Source of the DNA: Tricholomella constricta
Lineage: Eukaryota > Basidiomycota > Agaricomycetes > Agaricales > Lyophyllaceae
Reading direction: 5' to 3'
DNA length: 64,000 nucleotides
Assembly (NCBI GenBank): GCA_013368375.1
Contig: JAACJP010000003.1
Location: 1,364,001 to 1,428,000 of the forward strand
Below, piece by piece: positions 1-8,821 of this stretch (its first letter is position 1; every line of letters starts with the position of its first letter). Below the pieces are notes generated by a model that was given only the letters and a program-made list of their open reading frames with translations, made no database searches and was not told the DNA's origin. A program made the translations under genes and the position numbers.

Positions 1-1899
1 CGAGAGGATCAAGGGACGCGCGAAGTGCGCCCCTTACCTGCTCGAGAAATCGAGCGCACGGCGTCGACATCGTCGACGTCAGCGGAAGCAAAACCGCAAA
101 ACCTATCCGGAGCGTTACCGCCCCCGGGAGAAAGCCGGGTGCGGAACCCAGAACGAGGTTCTCAGAAGAAGGAACCTGTTGGCAAATATACTTTGCCAGC
201 GCCAGCCCCTGCACCACCTAGTACGATGGTGCAGCCCCCAACGCCGCCCTCCAAAGGCAAACAGAAGGCATCGGATCCATATGCCGAGGCTATGGATGAA
301 TCGGACTGGGGCGAGTCGTCTGACGACGACAAGCCTGTCAGCAAGAAGAAGGCTGCCGGGCAAAAGCAGCATCGCGAGAATATGGCTCGCAAAGCTGAGA
401 AGGAGATGCCGGGGCGGATCCCTGACGAGCTCGGGGTGGTCTTCATCAACGACCGCCACGAGAGGGACAACCGCTTTTGGGATATGCTAGTGCGGACGAT
501 ATATGTATCGTCCGCCCAGAATCGTGCCTACGCACTAGGCACCGCAGCGCGAGTGTCCGAAAGCGAGTTGGGGACGGGACACAATTCTCGTCCCCCATCG
601 GGACGGCTATATGCCGTCGCACCACGCGGGTTCCCAATGAACCCTCGTGAAGTTGATCAGTTGTATGCACTGATCAACGATCGGCGCCCCGGCGTGACGG
701 ATGAAGAGCGGGCAGAGGCCTTTATGCTCTTTAGGGAGTTCCGGCGAGTCTCCCTTTCGGTAGCGCCCCATTTGCGCGACCGATCCATGGCTCGAGCAGC
801 CATGGATGAATTTAGAAGCGTCAACCGACCGTTCGATACACGGTCACCCATTTGGCAGGCCGCGCCAATTAGGCGGCCTGGGAGGGCATTCGAATATAGG
901 CCGGACAAGCCTACACGAGGCGCTGGCCTGCCTCAGCCAGGCCCCGACCATGCCCTCGATGTCGAGCACTGGTGCCGACATATGATTCACCATGGGCGTA
1001 TTGGTTCAAAGAACCAATACGGAGGAATCGTCATGGACTACCGGTTCCGCGTACATAGGCGCGGAACTTGGGGATACTTGTTGGTGAATGTACTAGCGCC
1101 AACTACCCACAGCATGCGGTCATGGTTCATGCGACTTTTCGCGACCATTACTGCGCGGCCATACCTTTACGCAGAGGCTGTGGCTGCCTATAACGAGGCC
1201 AACCCAGATCGGCCTTTCACACCGATCGAAGGCCCTGAGGTTACCATACCTCGCATCCAAGTGATCCCTCCGGAGGTGCGGATCACTGAACAAGGTGTCT
1301 TGCAACACCTTATCAACATTGGTATTCCAGTAAGCTGGATACACCATAGCTACACTTATGGTCTACATTATTTGGACCATAACTACTCTAACTCAGGTCC
1401 CTATAAGGACCTGTTCCGCAATGTTGACGACGATCGAGTTCGTCGTCTAGATGAAATGGGTGTTCCGCCCGCCATCCCTGAGTGGGATGGGTGGTACCAT
1501 CCCACCACCGACGACATCACGCGCATCCAAACACTGATGCACGTGGAATTCCAGACCGAATCACTAGACTGTCTAGTGAGTTCGGAATGGATGTTTGTGG
1601 GTGAAGACCCACACTTCCGAGGACTCCGTGTTCGGGTGGGGGAATATCTCCCCCCAGGCCTGCATCACCCCGCTTCATCGGGATCGACATCCATCAACGT
1701 CGAAATGGCGGACCCGGCGGCAGCTATACCTGCCCCCGCGACACCCTCCACAGTCGTGGCAGCTCCAACTGGAGCTACCGAAACCCAAGTGGACCCCGTG
1801 TCGGCCCTTACAGGGCCTTTATCACTGGCGGTGATTACCACCAGCCAGGGTCTGGTGGACAACAACACCACCGACCCCGACACAGTGATGGAGTCATAG
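1..1899 (+). CDS. Third ORF (env position) of element A, 5' end outside window
   Basis: The frame is open from the first base, so the protein starts before the window; the first possible internal start is only a GTG at 25. About 630 residues are visible. The N-terminal third is acidic and lysine-rich (KQKASDPYAEAMDESDWGES), the rest is globular with many Trp and Tyr residues. No signal peptide, membrane segment, zinc knuckle, RT or integrase motif is seen. The arrangement in the C-terminal half resembles the ORF at 8822-11116 of element C, which also lies between pol and the 3' LTR, so I treat the two as homologous. Function is unknown. The nucleotide sequence is unusually rich in perfect inverted repeats (see findings). 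Confidence 0.75.
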   Translation, partial: REDQGTREVRPLPAREIERTASTSSTSAEAKPQNLSGALPPPGESRVRNPERGSQKKEPVGKYTLPAPAPAPPSTMVQPPTPPSKGKQKASDPYAEAMDESDWGESSDDDKPVSKKKAAGQKQHRENMARKAEKEMPGRIPDELGVVFINDRHERDNRFWDMLVRTIYVSSAQNRAYALGTAARVSESELGTGHNSRPPSGRLYAVAPRGFPMNPREVDQLYALINDRRPGVTDEERAEAFMLFREFRRVSLSVAPHLRDRSMARAAMDEFRSVNRPFDTRSPIWQAAPIRRPGRAFEYRPDKPTRGAGLPQPGPDHALDVEHWCRHMIHHGRIGSKNQYGGIVMDYRFRVHRRGTWGYLLVNVLAPTTHSMRSWFMRLFATITARPYLYAEAVAAYNEANPDRPFTPIEGPEVTIPRIQVIPPEVRITEQGVLQHLINIGIPVSWIHHSYTYGLHYLDHNYSNSGPYKDLFRNVDDDRVRRLDEMGVPPAIPEWDGWYHPTTDDITRIQTLMHVEFQTESLDCLVSSEWMFVGEDPHFRGLRVRVGEYLPPGLHHPASSGSTSINVEMADPAAAIPAPATPSTVVAAPTGATETQVDPVSALTGPLSLAVITTSQGLVDNNTTDPDTVMES

Positions 1900-2255
1900 G
1901 TCGGGGAGACAACTTAATCCCCCCGTCAACGAACCGACCTCGACACGTAGGGCGTACCGCCGGGCCGACCGCCATTGTCAGGTGCAGACCACCTGACTCC
2001 CGAGGAGCAATCCGCAGGTTGCGTATTAACGCAACATTGGATGTCCTCACCACCATTCTTTGCCGCACGGCACTTTGAGGCCGTGCAGTGGCGCTAATGC
2101 ATCCACTACTCGTTAAGTCACGAATACGTATTATACCTACGTATTCTTGCATTATTTGATAGGTCTAGGTCGCCGGGACCTAGACCCTCCTTTTACTCTC
2201 TTTTTCTGCCCAACTCCCTGGTGAAGATCGCTACACGCGATCTTAAAGGGGGGTA
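1900..2255 (+). other. Element A 3' untranslated region with five hairpins and polypurine tract
   Basis: No ORF. Perfect inverted repeats lie at 1977-1997 (8-bp stem), 2065-2086 (7), 2122-2146 (9), 2162-2186 (10) and 2224-2244 (8). The polypurine tract AAAGGGGGG at 2245-2253 directly precedes the LTR and would prime plus-strand DNA synthesis. Confidence 0.8.
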
Positions 2256-2476
2256 TGTAAGGACGCACACTATCTTATCTAATCTTGGTTATCTAATCGT
2301 ATCTTATCGAGACGATTACGCTATTGTTTGGCAACACCTTCTGGTGTTGCCTATTTAATTCATTACATTAATTAAGTATAAACAACCTTGTACACCTATA
2401 CGTAGCAATCGACAGACTTGTCAAGCTTACGTCTAGTGTGAACAACAAGGTCCCCAAATTCTGTAACCCCGTTACA
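2256..2476 (+). repeat. 3' LTR of element A (221 bp)
   Basis: Starts TGTAAGGACG after the polypurine tract and ends CCCGTTACA, giving TGTAA/TTACA terminal inverted repeats. It holds a perfect 9-bp hairpin at 2330-2351 (GGCAACACC, loop TTCT, GGTGTTGCC), as element C's LTR holds a 10-bp hairpin. AT-rich TATA-like sequence follows. The partner LTR is outside the window, so age cannot be estimated. Confidence 0.85.
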
Positions 2477-3042
2477 AATACGGGCTATAATTCACTGGGG
2501 GGGGTTTTTGGTACTACATGGGTGTGTTTTATATAGTAAGGTAAGTTTATCAGCTTTTAGTGCGACCACGCAGGTGTTTCATGTCGGGTCGTCGCCAAGT
2601 CTGATACCGCGCGACCCGTTTTCTGAGGGACCGGTTGGGGTGTCGCGTTCATCGGTTGATTTGCGGTATCGGGTCGGACATGAGTTAGGGAAGCTTGGCG
2701 TTGCGGAGTTCCGTGAGGTAAGCGGATCTGTGCCGTGAATAGGAGGCGGCAGAGCGAGCCGGAGGACGCGTCATGGGTGGTGCCCCGATCGGTTATTGAC
2801 ACCTGACACACAAACGTGCGCCATCACGGGTTGATTGCGCGACCATTCCGAATCCCGAAGGCTTCAAAGAGAGTCGGCCGATCCAGGTCAGTCGCATTTG
2901 AGTCGGCGAGTCGGTCGGTATCGTTGCGAGTGCTCCAGGGCTGTTTATCGTAGTCGGGCAGTAGGTATTGCTGCGAACGCTCCTGAGCAGTTTATCGTGA
3001 CAGGACAGTCGGTCGGTGACCAGCCACGGAGGGTGCACATCA
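2477..3042 (-). repeat. 3' LTR of element B, truncated at left by element A
   Basis: Matches 23983-24546 almost base for base. Its right end ACATCA abuts the purine tract read on the minus strand. The left end is the point of insertion of element A; the remaining part of this LTR lies outside the window. Confidence 0.8.
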
Positions 3043-3058
3043 TCTCCTCCTTACTTGA
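3043..3058 (-). promoter_or_regulatory. Polypurine tract of element B
   Basis: On the minus strand TCAAGTAAGGAGGAGA stands immediately before the LTR start TGATGTGC. This is the position and composition of the primer site for plus-strand DNA synthesis. The same motif recurs at 4483-4497 and 8315-8332. Confidence 0.7.
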
Positions 3059-3227
3059 AATACCGACTGTCCTCAGTCGGCTTCGGGGTATCGGAACGGC
3101 GCTTCAGTTGGCATGGTACAGAACGGTAGGCGTCGAGGGGGTGGCGGTGCGTATGGCCTTGGCGGTGCATCTGGATCCCTTTTTATAGCGGTTTTTTTTT
3201 TTTTTGTTCGTGGTTGTTCCTATTCCC

Positions 3228-4204
3228 ATGCCTCGCCCTCCTACGGATTTTGGCCAGGTCGTCTGGAATCTTGACGACGACTGGTCCGCTTGGCGTTCGC
3301 TTTCGATCGACGTGAGTCGCGAGGAGTGTACTGCTCTCATAGAGAATATTTTGGATGGTATCGAGGTGTTAAGGGCCCAGGATCAGGCGTCCGAACGGTG
3401 GGAGTGGCCTAATGAAGACGCTGCCTTCGCTGACATATGGGCGATCATTTCGCACGATGCTGAGTGGTCTGTCTGTTTCCGGGATTGGAGTCCCGAAGTG
3501 CGTCCCTTCGCTTGCTTTCGTCTTTCTTCCGTGGCCTGGTTGACGCCTTCGTTCTGGTCTCCTAGGACGATTATACGCGGCGTCGTTGCGAGCGGCGACT
3601 CCGTTTGGCGGATGCTATCGATAAGGTGGCAGTCGGGGAAGCCGTCCGTGCTGCGCCTCTGCCTGGTGTTCGTAAGCGTAAGCGGGACCCCGTTGACGAC
3701 GAGCGACCCGGATCGGAGGGCTCGGGGAATTCGTGTGGTGTTTCCCCGGCGTTGGTTTCGCGACCTGAGTCCGCCGACGTCGGTGCTATCCAGGGGGAGG
3801 TGCCCTTGGTCGCAGATCGCGACCTAGCGGTCGTCGCGCGCCGCCTCGCGGTCGAACGAGTCGCTGGCCTCTCATCCGTGATTTCCGACACTTTTCGTGA
3901 TGAAGGTCCGCACGAGTCCGGCTATGTTTTGCCATTGTCGGTTGTGTTGCGCTTCGGTCTCATCGACGTGGATCGCGCTATGTCTGCCCGCCGTGTTTTT
4001 CTGCAGTCTCTGATTCGGGAATCCCATGTCCTTGAGTCGCGACAGGAGGTCCTACGCTTGTCGGTCCAGCAACTCTATCAACAGGTTATAGCGACTTCGA
4101 CCACTTTAGACGTACTTCGAGCGCGCCGCGTCGATTTAGTTGGCGAGGTTTTATGGGATAGTACGGAGAGCGAGGCTGAAGAACACGATAGGGATGGATT
4201 TTGA
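3228..4204 (+). CDS. Antisense cargo gene 1 of element B, unknown function
   Basis: Two exons: 3228-3497 and 3566-4204, joined in frame (phase 0) over a GTGCGT...CCTAG intron, giving about 302 aa. The first exon encodes an acidic, Trp-rich module (LDDDWSAWRSLSIDVSREE); the second holds a basic patch (RKRKRD) and a C-terminal helical, coiled-coil-like segment (SRQEVLRLSVQQLYQQVIAT). Gene 2 at 4638 is a paralogue: the same Trp-rich first exon, phase-0 junction, KRKR patch and C-terminal coil are present, but gene 1 lacks gene 2's zinc-cluster exons. It runs against element B's own genes, between integrase and 3' LTR. No known enzyme motif is seen. A nuclear role is only inferred from the basic patch and the paralogue's DNA-binding-type cluster. 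Confidence 0.65.
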
Positions 4205-4398
4205 AGACGGAAGCGATGGAGTCGCGGAGGGCAGGGTTGTTGGCAACAGTGCTTGATGACTTGGGTCGTCGGTGTTTGGTCGTTCTTGGTCGCGTTTGTA
4301 CAGCCTTACGTATGCGCAAGTTGTACTCGTCCTGACGTTTGGTCGTCCTCGTGTACCCGATTCTGGGTTGTTGGTCCATGTGCGTGTTGTCTGGGTGT

Positions 4399-4481
4399 CC
4401 ATGTGAGCGCCATGTGAGTGCCATGTGAGTGCCATGTGAGTGCCATGTGAGTGCCATGTGAGTGCCATGTGAGTGCCATGT
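4399..4481. repeat. Tandem repeat, 11-bp unit
   Basis: About seven and a half copies of GCCATGTGAGT. The first copy has one change; the rest are identical. It separates cargo genes 1 and 2 and directly precedes a second copy of the element B purine tract sequence. Open frames across it are produced by the repetition and are not genes. Confidence 0.9.
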
Positions 4482-4637
4482 CTCTCCTCCTTACTTGGAA
4501 TCCCGACTGTCCTCAGGCGGCCTTGGTCTGGGCGTGTCGCGTGTGTGGCGTGGGATGTTGGGGTGGCAGTGCCAAAAGATTTGTCGTCGCGTCCGCTGGT
4601 TCAACTTCTCAGTTTTTTCTTCGTCTATTCCCTCCCT

Positions 4638-6368
4638 ATGTCGTCTTCCCTTCCTGCCAACATTCTCGCTGAACTAAAGGAGGACTGGCTGCACTGGTTG
4701 GCCCTTCCTGTCGATCTGCCACCTCATGAGCGCGTCCCTTTACTGGAGGACCTGCGCACTGGTCTTCGTCGGCTGCATCAGCAGGCGCCTGGGCCCGACT
4801 GGGTGGTCTGGAAGGCGGAATCGACGGCGAAGCGCGTCATTTGGGGTTGTATCCATCGTGACGCCACCTTGGCTGAGCGGTTTTTTGTCTTTCGTCCTTC
4901 TGACCTGCCTCTGGTACGTTCGCTCCCTCTCTTCGTCGCTTTTTCTTTGTCCCTAGCTGGTGTGTGACGCGTCTGATAGGAGGATACCGTTCCGGCGTCG
5001 CGGGTGCGTTCTTCCCAGTGGGACGCCGTTCCCTTGAGACGCAAGAGGACTCGGTGGGGCGCGCCGCTGGCGCCTGCGGCGGTTCCGGTCGATGCCACAG
5101 TCGGCGTGGGGGGGGAGCAGGGTGCGCGCGCGGACGACGGTGATTTGGGTGACGTGATGGAGCGGGCGGTTGAGGAAGCGTCGGGGACCGACCGGGGCCA
5201 CTCGATGCCTCGGACCGACCGGGGCCACTCGGTGCCTCTTCTGGCGGATGGGTCGTCGCCTCCTCGAGTCGTTCAGCCGTCTCGTCCCCGGCCGCGACCG
5301 ACAGGCCGGGAGATGCGCGAGGAGCCTGAGGTTGTGGTGGAGGTGGCCCGGTCTGGTGAGGAGGCGGAATCGGAAGAGGAGGCGCATCTGAGCGCGTCGT
5401 CGATAGGCGAATCGGTTCGTCTTGGGCTTCCTTTTCTGTCGTTGGCTCCACGCTGATTTCGGTGCAGGAGGTAGTGTTACATCGCTCCGCGCGTCGGCCG
5501 AGTAAGTGGGGGCCGTCCTTCTCCTCTGTCTTCTGTCCTGTGAGTGGCCGGCCCCTGACTTCGTCCTCAGGCAGGAAATCGAAGGTGGAGGTACTCGTTC
5601 CTCCCTTCCACCTCAAGCGTAAACGCACGGCGGACGTTGACGACGATGCTGCGACGCCGGCGCCCAAAAGGGCAAAGGGGAAGCGCCGAGGGGCAGCCAC
5701 CGAGGAGCGCGTCGTGCTGTTGAAGAAGGCGGGGTGGTTCGAGCGCGAGACGCCCGTAAGTGTTCTCGTGTTTGTCTTCGGGGATCGTGTACTGAAATCC
5801 CTCTATTTCTTTGAAGTGCGATCGCTGTAGTAAGCAGGGAGTGGCTTGCCCCCAGAACCCCGATTGCGGCTCCTGTCTCCGCTGCCAGGCGCAGCGGAAA
5901 GGGTGTTTCTCGCTTTCCAGGGCGGCGACATCTGCTGCTGCCTCCGGGCGTCCTCGGCGACGCGCAGCGGTAGGTGGGGTGGCGGTGAATTTCGACGAGG
6001 AGGGCGAGGCAGGAGCTGCCCCGCACGAGTCGGACTTGGTTCTCCCGTTTCCCATCGTGAAGGGCGAGCACATCCGGGGGGCCTCTCTGCGTGCTGCGGC
6101 GGTTCGGGCGGAAATGGGGGTTGTTGGGTCCGAATTTCTCCACGGTGAACACGTCCCGCTCGGGGTGCGCGACGAGGTGGCGGAAGCGCATGAGATGCTC
6201 GGACGTGGTCCCCTGGGTGTGCAGTCGCTCGTCGAGGCGTCTGATATCGTCGGTCTCCAGACACTCCGCGCTTCCCGCCATGCCGTGCTGCGCACCTTGG
6301 TACAGGAGGCCCATCTTGCTGCGGCCCGTCTGGAAGTCGCTCGGGACTCGTTAACCTATGCCCGATGA
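4638..6368 (+). CDS. Antisense cargo gene 2 of element B, Zn2Cys6-cluster protein with early stop
   Basis: Four exons fit with all junctions in phase 0: 4638-4913, 4980-5414, 5468-5755 and 5817-6368, about 516 aa. Exon 1 is the Trp-rich module shared with gene 1. Exon 2 is acidic and holds a two-copy DNA repeat encoding TDRGHS. Exon 3 holds LKRKRTADVDDD. Exon 4 opens with CDRCSKQGVACP and continues with further cysteines in the pattern C-x2-C-x6-C-x8-C-x2-C-x6-C, the spacing of fungal Zn2Cys6 DNA-binding clusters. The coil that follows is cut by TGA at 6366-6368. The same frame continues to a TAG at 6507-6509 with sequence resembling gene 1's C-terminus, so the stop looks like a recent lesion. 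The cluster suggests DNA or protein binding; its target is unknown. Confidence 0.65.
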
Positions 6369-6757
6369 CGGTTGACCGACACCGTGGCAGCCCTCGACGA
6401 GGTGGACGATCGGCTTGAACAACTGTACGCCGAGGCTCGGGCTGAGGAGGAGGCTGCTGACGACGGCGCGGTTTGGGGTGGGATCGGTGGTTTTGGGACA
6501 GAAGAGTAGAGGGACTAGTCGGGTTTAGTCGCGGGCGGGTTTCTTGGTGTCTTGGCTTTTTTCTTTCTTTTGTTTTTCTTGTTGTAAATTCGTTATTTTC
6601 TGGGCGCCCGCAAAATGGGCTAAGTATTGTAACAAGTCGTGGTTTTTTCTTTTCGTGATCTGAAGTGTGAACAGGACTGAGTGGGGAGGGGGGGAAGTTT
6701 GGAAGAGAAGTTGAGAAGTTTAAATAAATGGGTATACGGTTGACCGATTCGGACCGA

Positions 6758-8457
6758 TCAGCTCTGTTCGTCTTCCGACCCTGAATCGTTGATTTCCGTT
6801 TCAGGTCGGTCCTCGTCGTCGGTGAGCGTGGTCGCTTCTAGTTCTCGGAGGCGCTGTGTGTCGATATCCAGTGCGCTGTCGGGCAAGGGAATATGGTTTC
6901 GTGCGAAGTATGGGGTGAGTCGGAACGCTGCCATGGGTCGGTGTAAGACCGTACCGTCGAGTTCGCAGACTATGTACGCGCCGCCGCGGTTATGGGAGAT
7001 CACCACTAGTGGTCCTAGATACCTAGGTCGCATCTTGCGGTTGAGCGACTTCTCGACTTTAGTGTTTCGCATGAGGATGAGGTCCCCACGTTTAAAATTG
7101 TAGTCGCGAAGGGTCCTGGCATGTTTCAGTTCGAAGCAAAGCGCTGCTTGTCGCCTCGCCTTGTAGACGTCTGAATGCAGTCGGTCCAGGTCGGTTGAGC
7201 GCTTCTGTAATGTGATCGCTCGGCGCGTCAATAGGTCGGTAGATGACAGGATGGAGTCGGGCGGTGGTTGCATATATGTAGCTTCGACGATATCGAGTGG
7301 TAATAGAGGATGGGTGCCCATTGCGGCGTAATAAGGGGAGCATCCCATTCGTTTGCGGATTGTGACTCGTTCGGCCCAGAAGACTGAATAGGCAGACTGT
7401 GACCATTTGTTTTCGTTTCCATCGGCTGCTTTGAAGAGCGACTGCCTGACGTCGAAGTGGGGTCGTTCGACCAGACCATTGGCTTTAGAGTTGTAACCCG
7501 AGATGCGGATATTATGTATGTGATATTTCTTCGTGAGGTGTTCGGCTGCTTTGATGAACGCTGGCCCGTTGTCGGTTACGATCTCGCGTAGCCCTCCCCA
7601 CCGGCAGATGATGTCTTCGTACATCCAATCGCCCAGGGTGCGACTGTTTTCTTTCCGGAGAGCGCGCCATTCTGGGAAGTGGATGAGGGAGCAGCGGCCT
7701 TGGACAATGTATTTGAAACTGTTAGATGCTGGGAGGTGCATGGTGTCGATGTACATTTTCGCGAAGAGTGGTGCCGGTGTCGCGACGGTCGGAGGTATGA
7801 GTACTTTGGTCGTCTGTTGGATCTGACATATGTGGCACGTCTGAACATACCATACCACGTCGGCCCGCACGTTGGGCCACCAGAAGCGCTCAAGTAGGGT
7901 CGCGCGAGTCGCATAGAAACGCTTGTGTCCCAGGTTGTCGTGTATTGCTCGTAGGATCGCTAGTCGTGCCTCGGGACGAGCGACTAATTTATGTGCACCT
8001 TGTCTGTCTCTCCTCCAAAGTCGTGTTCCGTCCAGGAAGAATCCGGTGGCGTAGCGGATGAAGGTCGCGTACTGATCATCCGACATGTCTTCTGGGCGCC
8101 TGAGATCAGTCAACCACTGTCTGACGGTATTTATGCGTTGGTCTTGGTTTTTAGCAGCGTCGGTTCTGGGTACGTCGTCGTATGTCATGCTAGTCTGGTC
8201 CGAGTTTGGGTCTATTATTCCTGTTTCATCGTCGGTACGGATTCGGGGCTGTCGTGGGGAGTCGGTTGTAGCTTCGTAGGCTGTTGAGTCTGGTGGTATC
8301 GCGTTCCCTACTACCATCTCCTCCTTACTTGAGATTTGAGCCATAGCGAAGATCTGCAACACGTGGAGGTCGGAGGGTGGCTGTGGTAAAGGCTGGATAA
8401 TGTGCATGAGGCCCTGCATACGGTCGACCCAATCTTCGAACTCGGCCTCTTCCTCGT
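6758..8457 (-). CDS. Element B pol, 3' part: integrase
   Basis: This is the continuation of B's pol frame after the insertion of element C. Minus-strand codons resume directly after the CTCGT/ACGAG target site (GAG then GAAGAGGCC). The N-terminal zinc-binding motif has two His (IHDNLGHKRF) and a CHIC pair. The DDE catalytic residues lie in YIDTMHLP, VTDNGPAF and GLVERPHFD. The C-terminal domain has the RYLGPLVV block common in Ty3 integrases. No chromodomain is seen. Integrase joins the element's DNA ends to the target chromosome. Cut off from its upstream frame, this copy cannot be made as one polyprotein. A copy of the element's purine tract sits inside it at 8315-8332. Confidence 0.85.
8315..8332 (-). 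promoter_or_regulatory. Internal copy of element B purine tract (candidate central PPT)
   Basis: CATCTCCTCCTTACTTGA on the plus strand equals 3041-3058 over all 18 bases, including the TG that opens the LTR on the minus strand. It lies upstream of the integrase core on the coding strand, where some retroelements and lentiviruses keep a second plus-strand primer. Confidence 0.5.
8453..8457. repeat. Target-site duplication of element C, left copy
   Basis: CTCGT directly left of the LTR. The identical CTCGT stands at 18733-18737, right of the other LTR. Confidence 0.9.
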
Positions 8458-8649
8458 TGTAAGGGTGTGGATAGACTTAGGAGTTCACACCAAACTAAAC
8501 ACGACCACTGATTGGATTGTGTGTAGATGTAGGTATGTATAAGTCTTAAGATTATATAATACAGAGGTGCTGGCTATATATGGCCAGCACCTTTAGAAAT
8601 AAACAAAGACAAACAACAATCACTACCATATTCGGTAACGCCCGTTACA
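8458..8649 (-). repeat. 3' LTR of element C (192 bp)
   Basis: TGTAAGGGTG...CCCGTTACA. Contains a perfect 10-bp hairpin at 8565-8592 (AGGTGCTGGC / GCCAGCACCT) next to an AT-rich TATA-like stretch. The minus-strand purine tract lies just outside at 8650-8661. Confidence 0.95.
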
Positions 8650-8758
8650 CTCTCCCCCTCTAGGCTCGATCTATCCCCAATTCCGTTGTTTGGATAGTAG
8701 ACTTGTGTAAGTCCACCATCGTGTTCTCGATGGCTATAGACATATACTTTTATATGTC

Positions 8759-8795
<37 letters not shown>

Positions 8796-8821
8796 CGCGG
8801 GCGGTACTGTCGTCCCGCCCC
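8650..8821 (-). other. Element C 3' untranslated region: purine tract, hairpin, A32 tract
   Basis: Read on the coding (minus) strand, the stop of the third ORF is followed by 32 consecutive A (plus-strand T run 8764-8795). Next comes a perfect 10-bp hairpin at 8737-8760 (TAGACATATA / TATATGTCTA, loop CTTT), then the purine tract AGAGGGGGAGAG touching the LTR. Confidence 0.85.

Larger units (their letters stand above)
1..2476 (+). mobile_element. Element A: 3' end of a Ty3-type LTR retroelement
   Basis: The window opens inside a retroelement transcribed left to right. Visible parts are a third-ORF type coding region, a non-coding stretch, a polypurine tract and a 3' LTR with TG...CA ends (TGTAA...TTACA). 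The right end falls exactly where the sequence of element B's LTR resumes (AATACGGGC, also present at 23983), so A is inserted in B's left LTR. LTR layout and the ORF type match element C, so A and C belong to the same family. The 5' part, including gag and pol, lies outside the window. Confidence 0.85.

Noticed and set aside
14..1899. Element A ORF as a viral envelope gene
   Set aside because: It lies in the env position but lacks signal peptide, membrane span and cleavage site.
4086..4468. Overlapping ORFs rich in ALTWHSHGTHM repeats
   Set aside because: They are translations of the 11-bp tandem repeat; an 11-bp unit stays open in several frames without being a gene.
4399..4481. Possible CRISPR-like repeat array
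   Set aside because: The 11-bp units are directly adjacent with no spacers, and the genome is fungal.
5517..5573. Extra intron in cargo gene 2 exon 3 (GTGAGT...CCTCAG)
   Set aside because: It would be only about 31 bp, too short for splicing, and the frame is open through it.
5567..6314. Long minus-strand ORFs opposite cargo gene 2
   Set aside because: They are Arg/Pro/Ser-rich shadows of a GC-rich coding exon; the plus-strand model has splice sites in phase and a zinc cluster.
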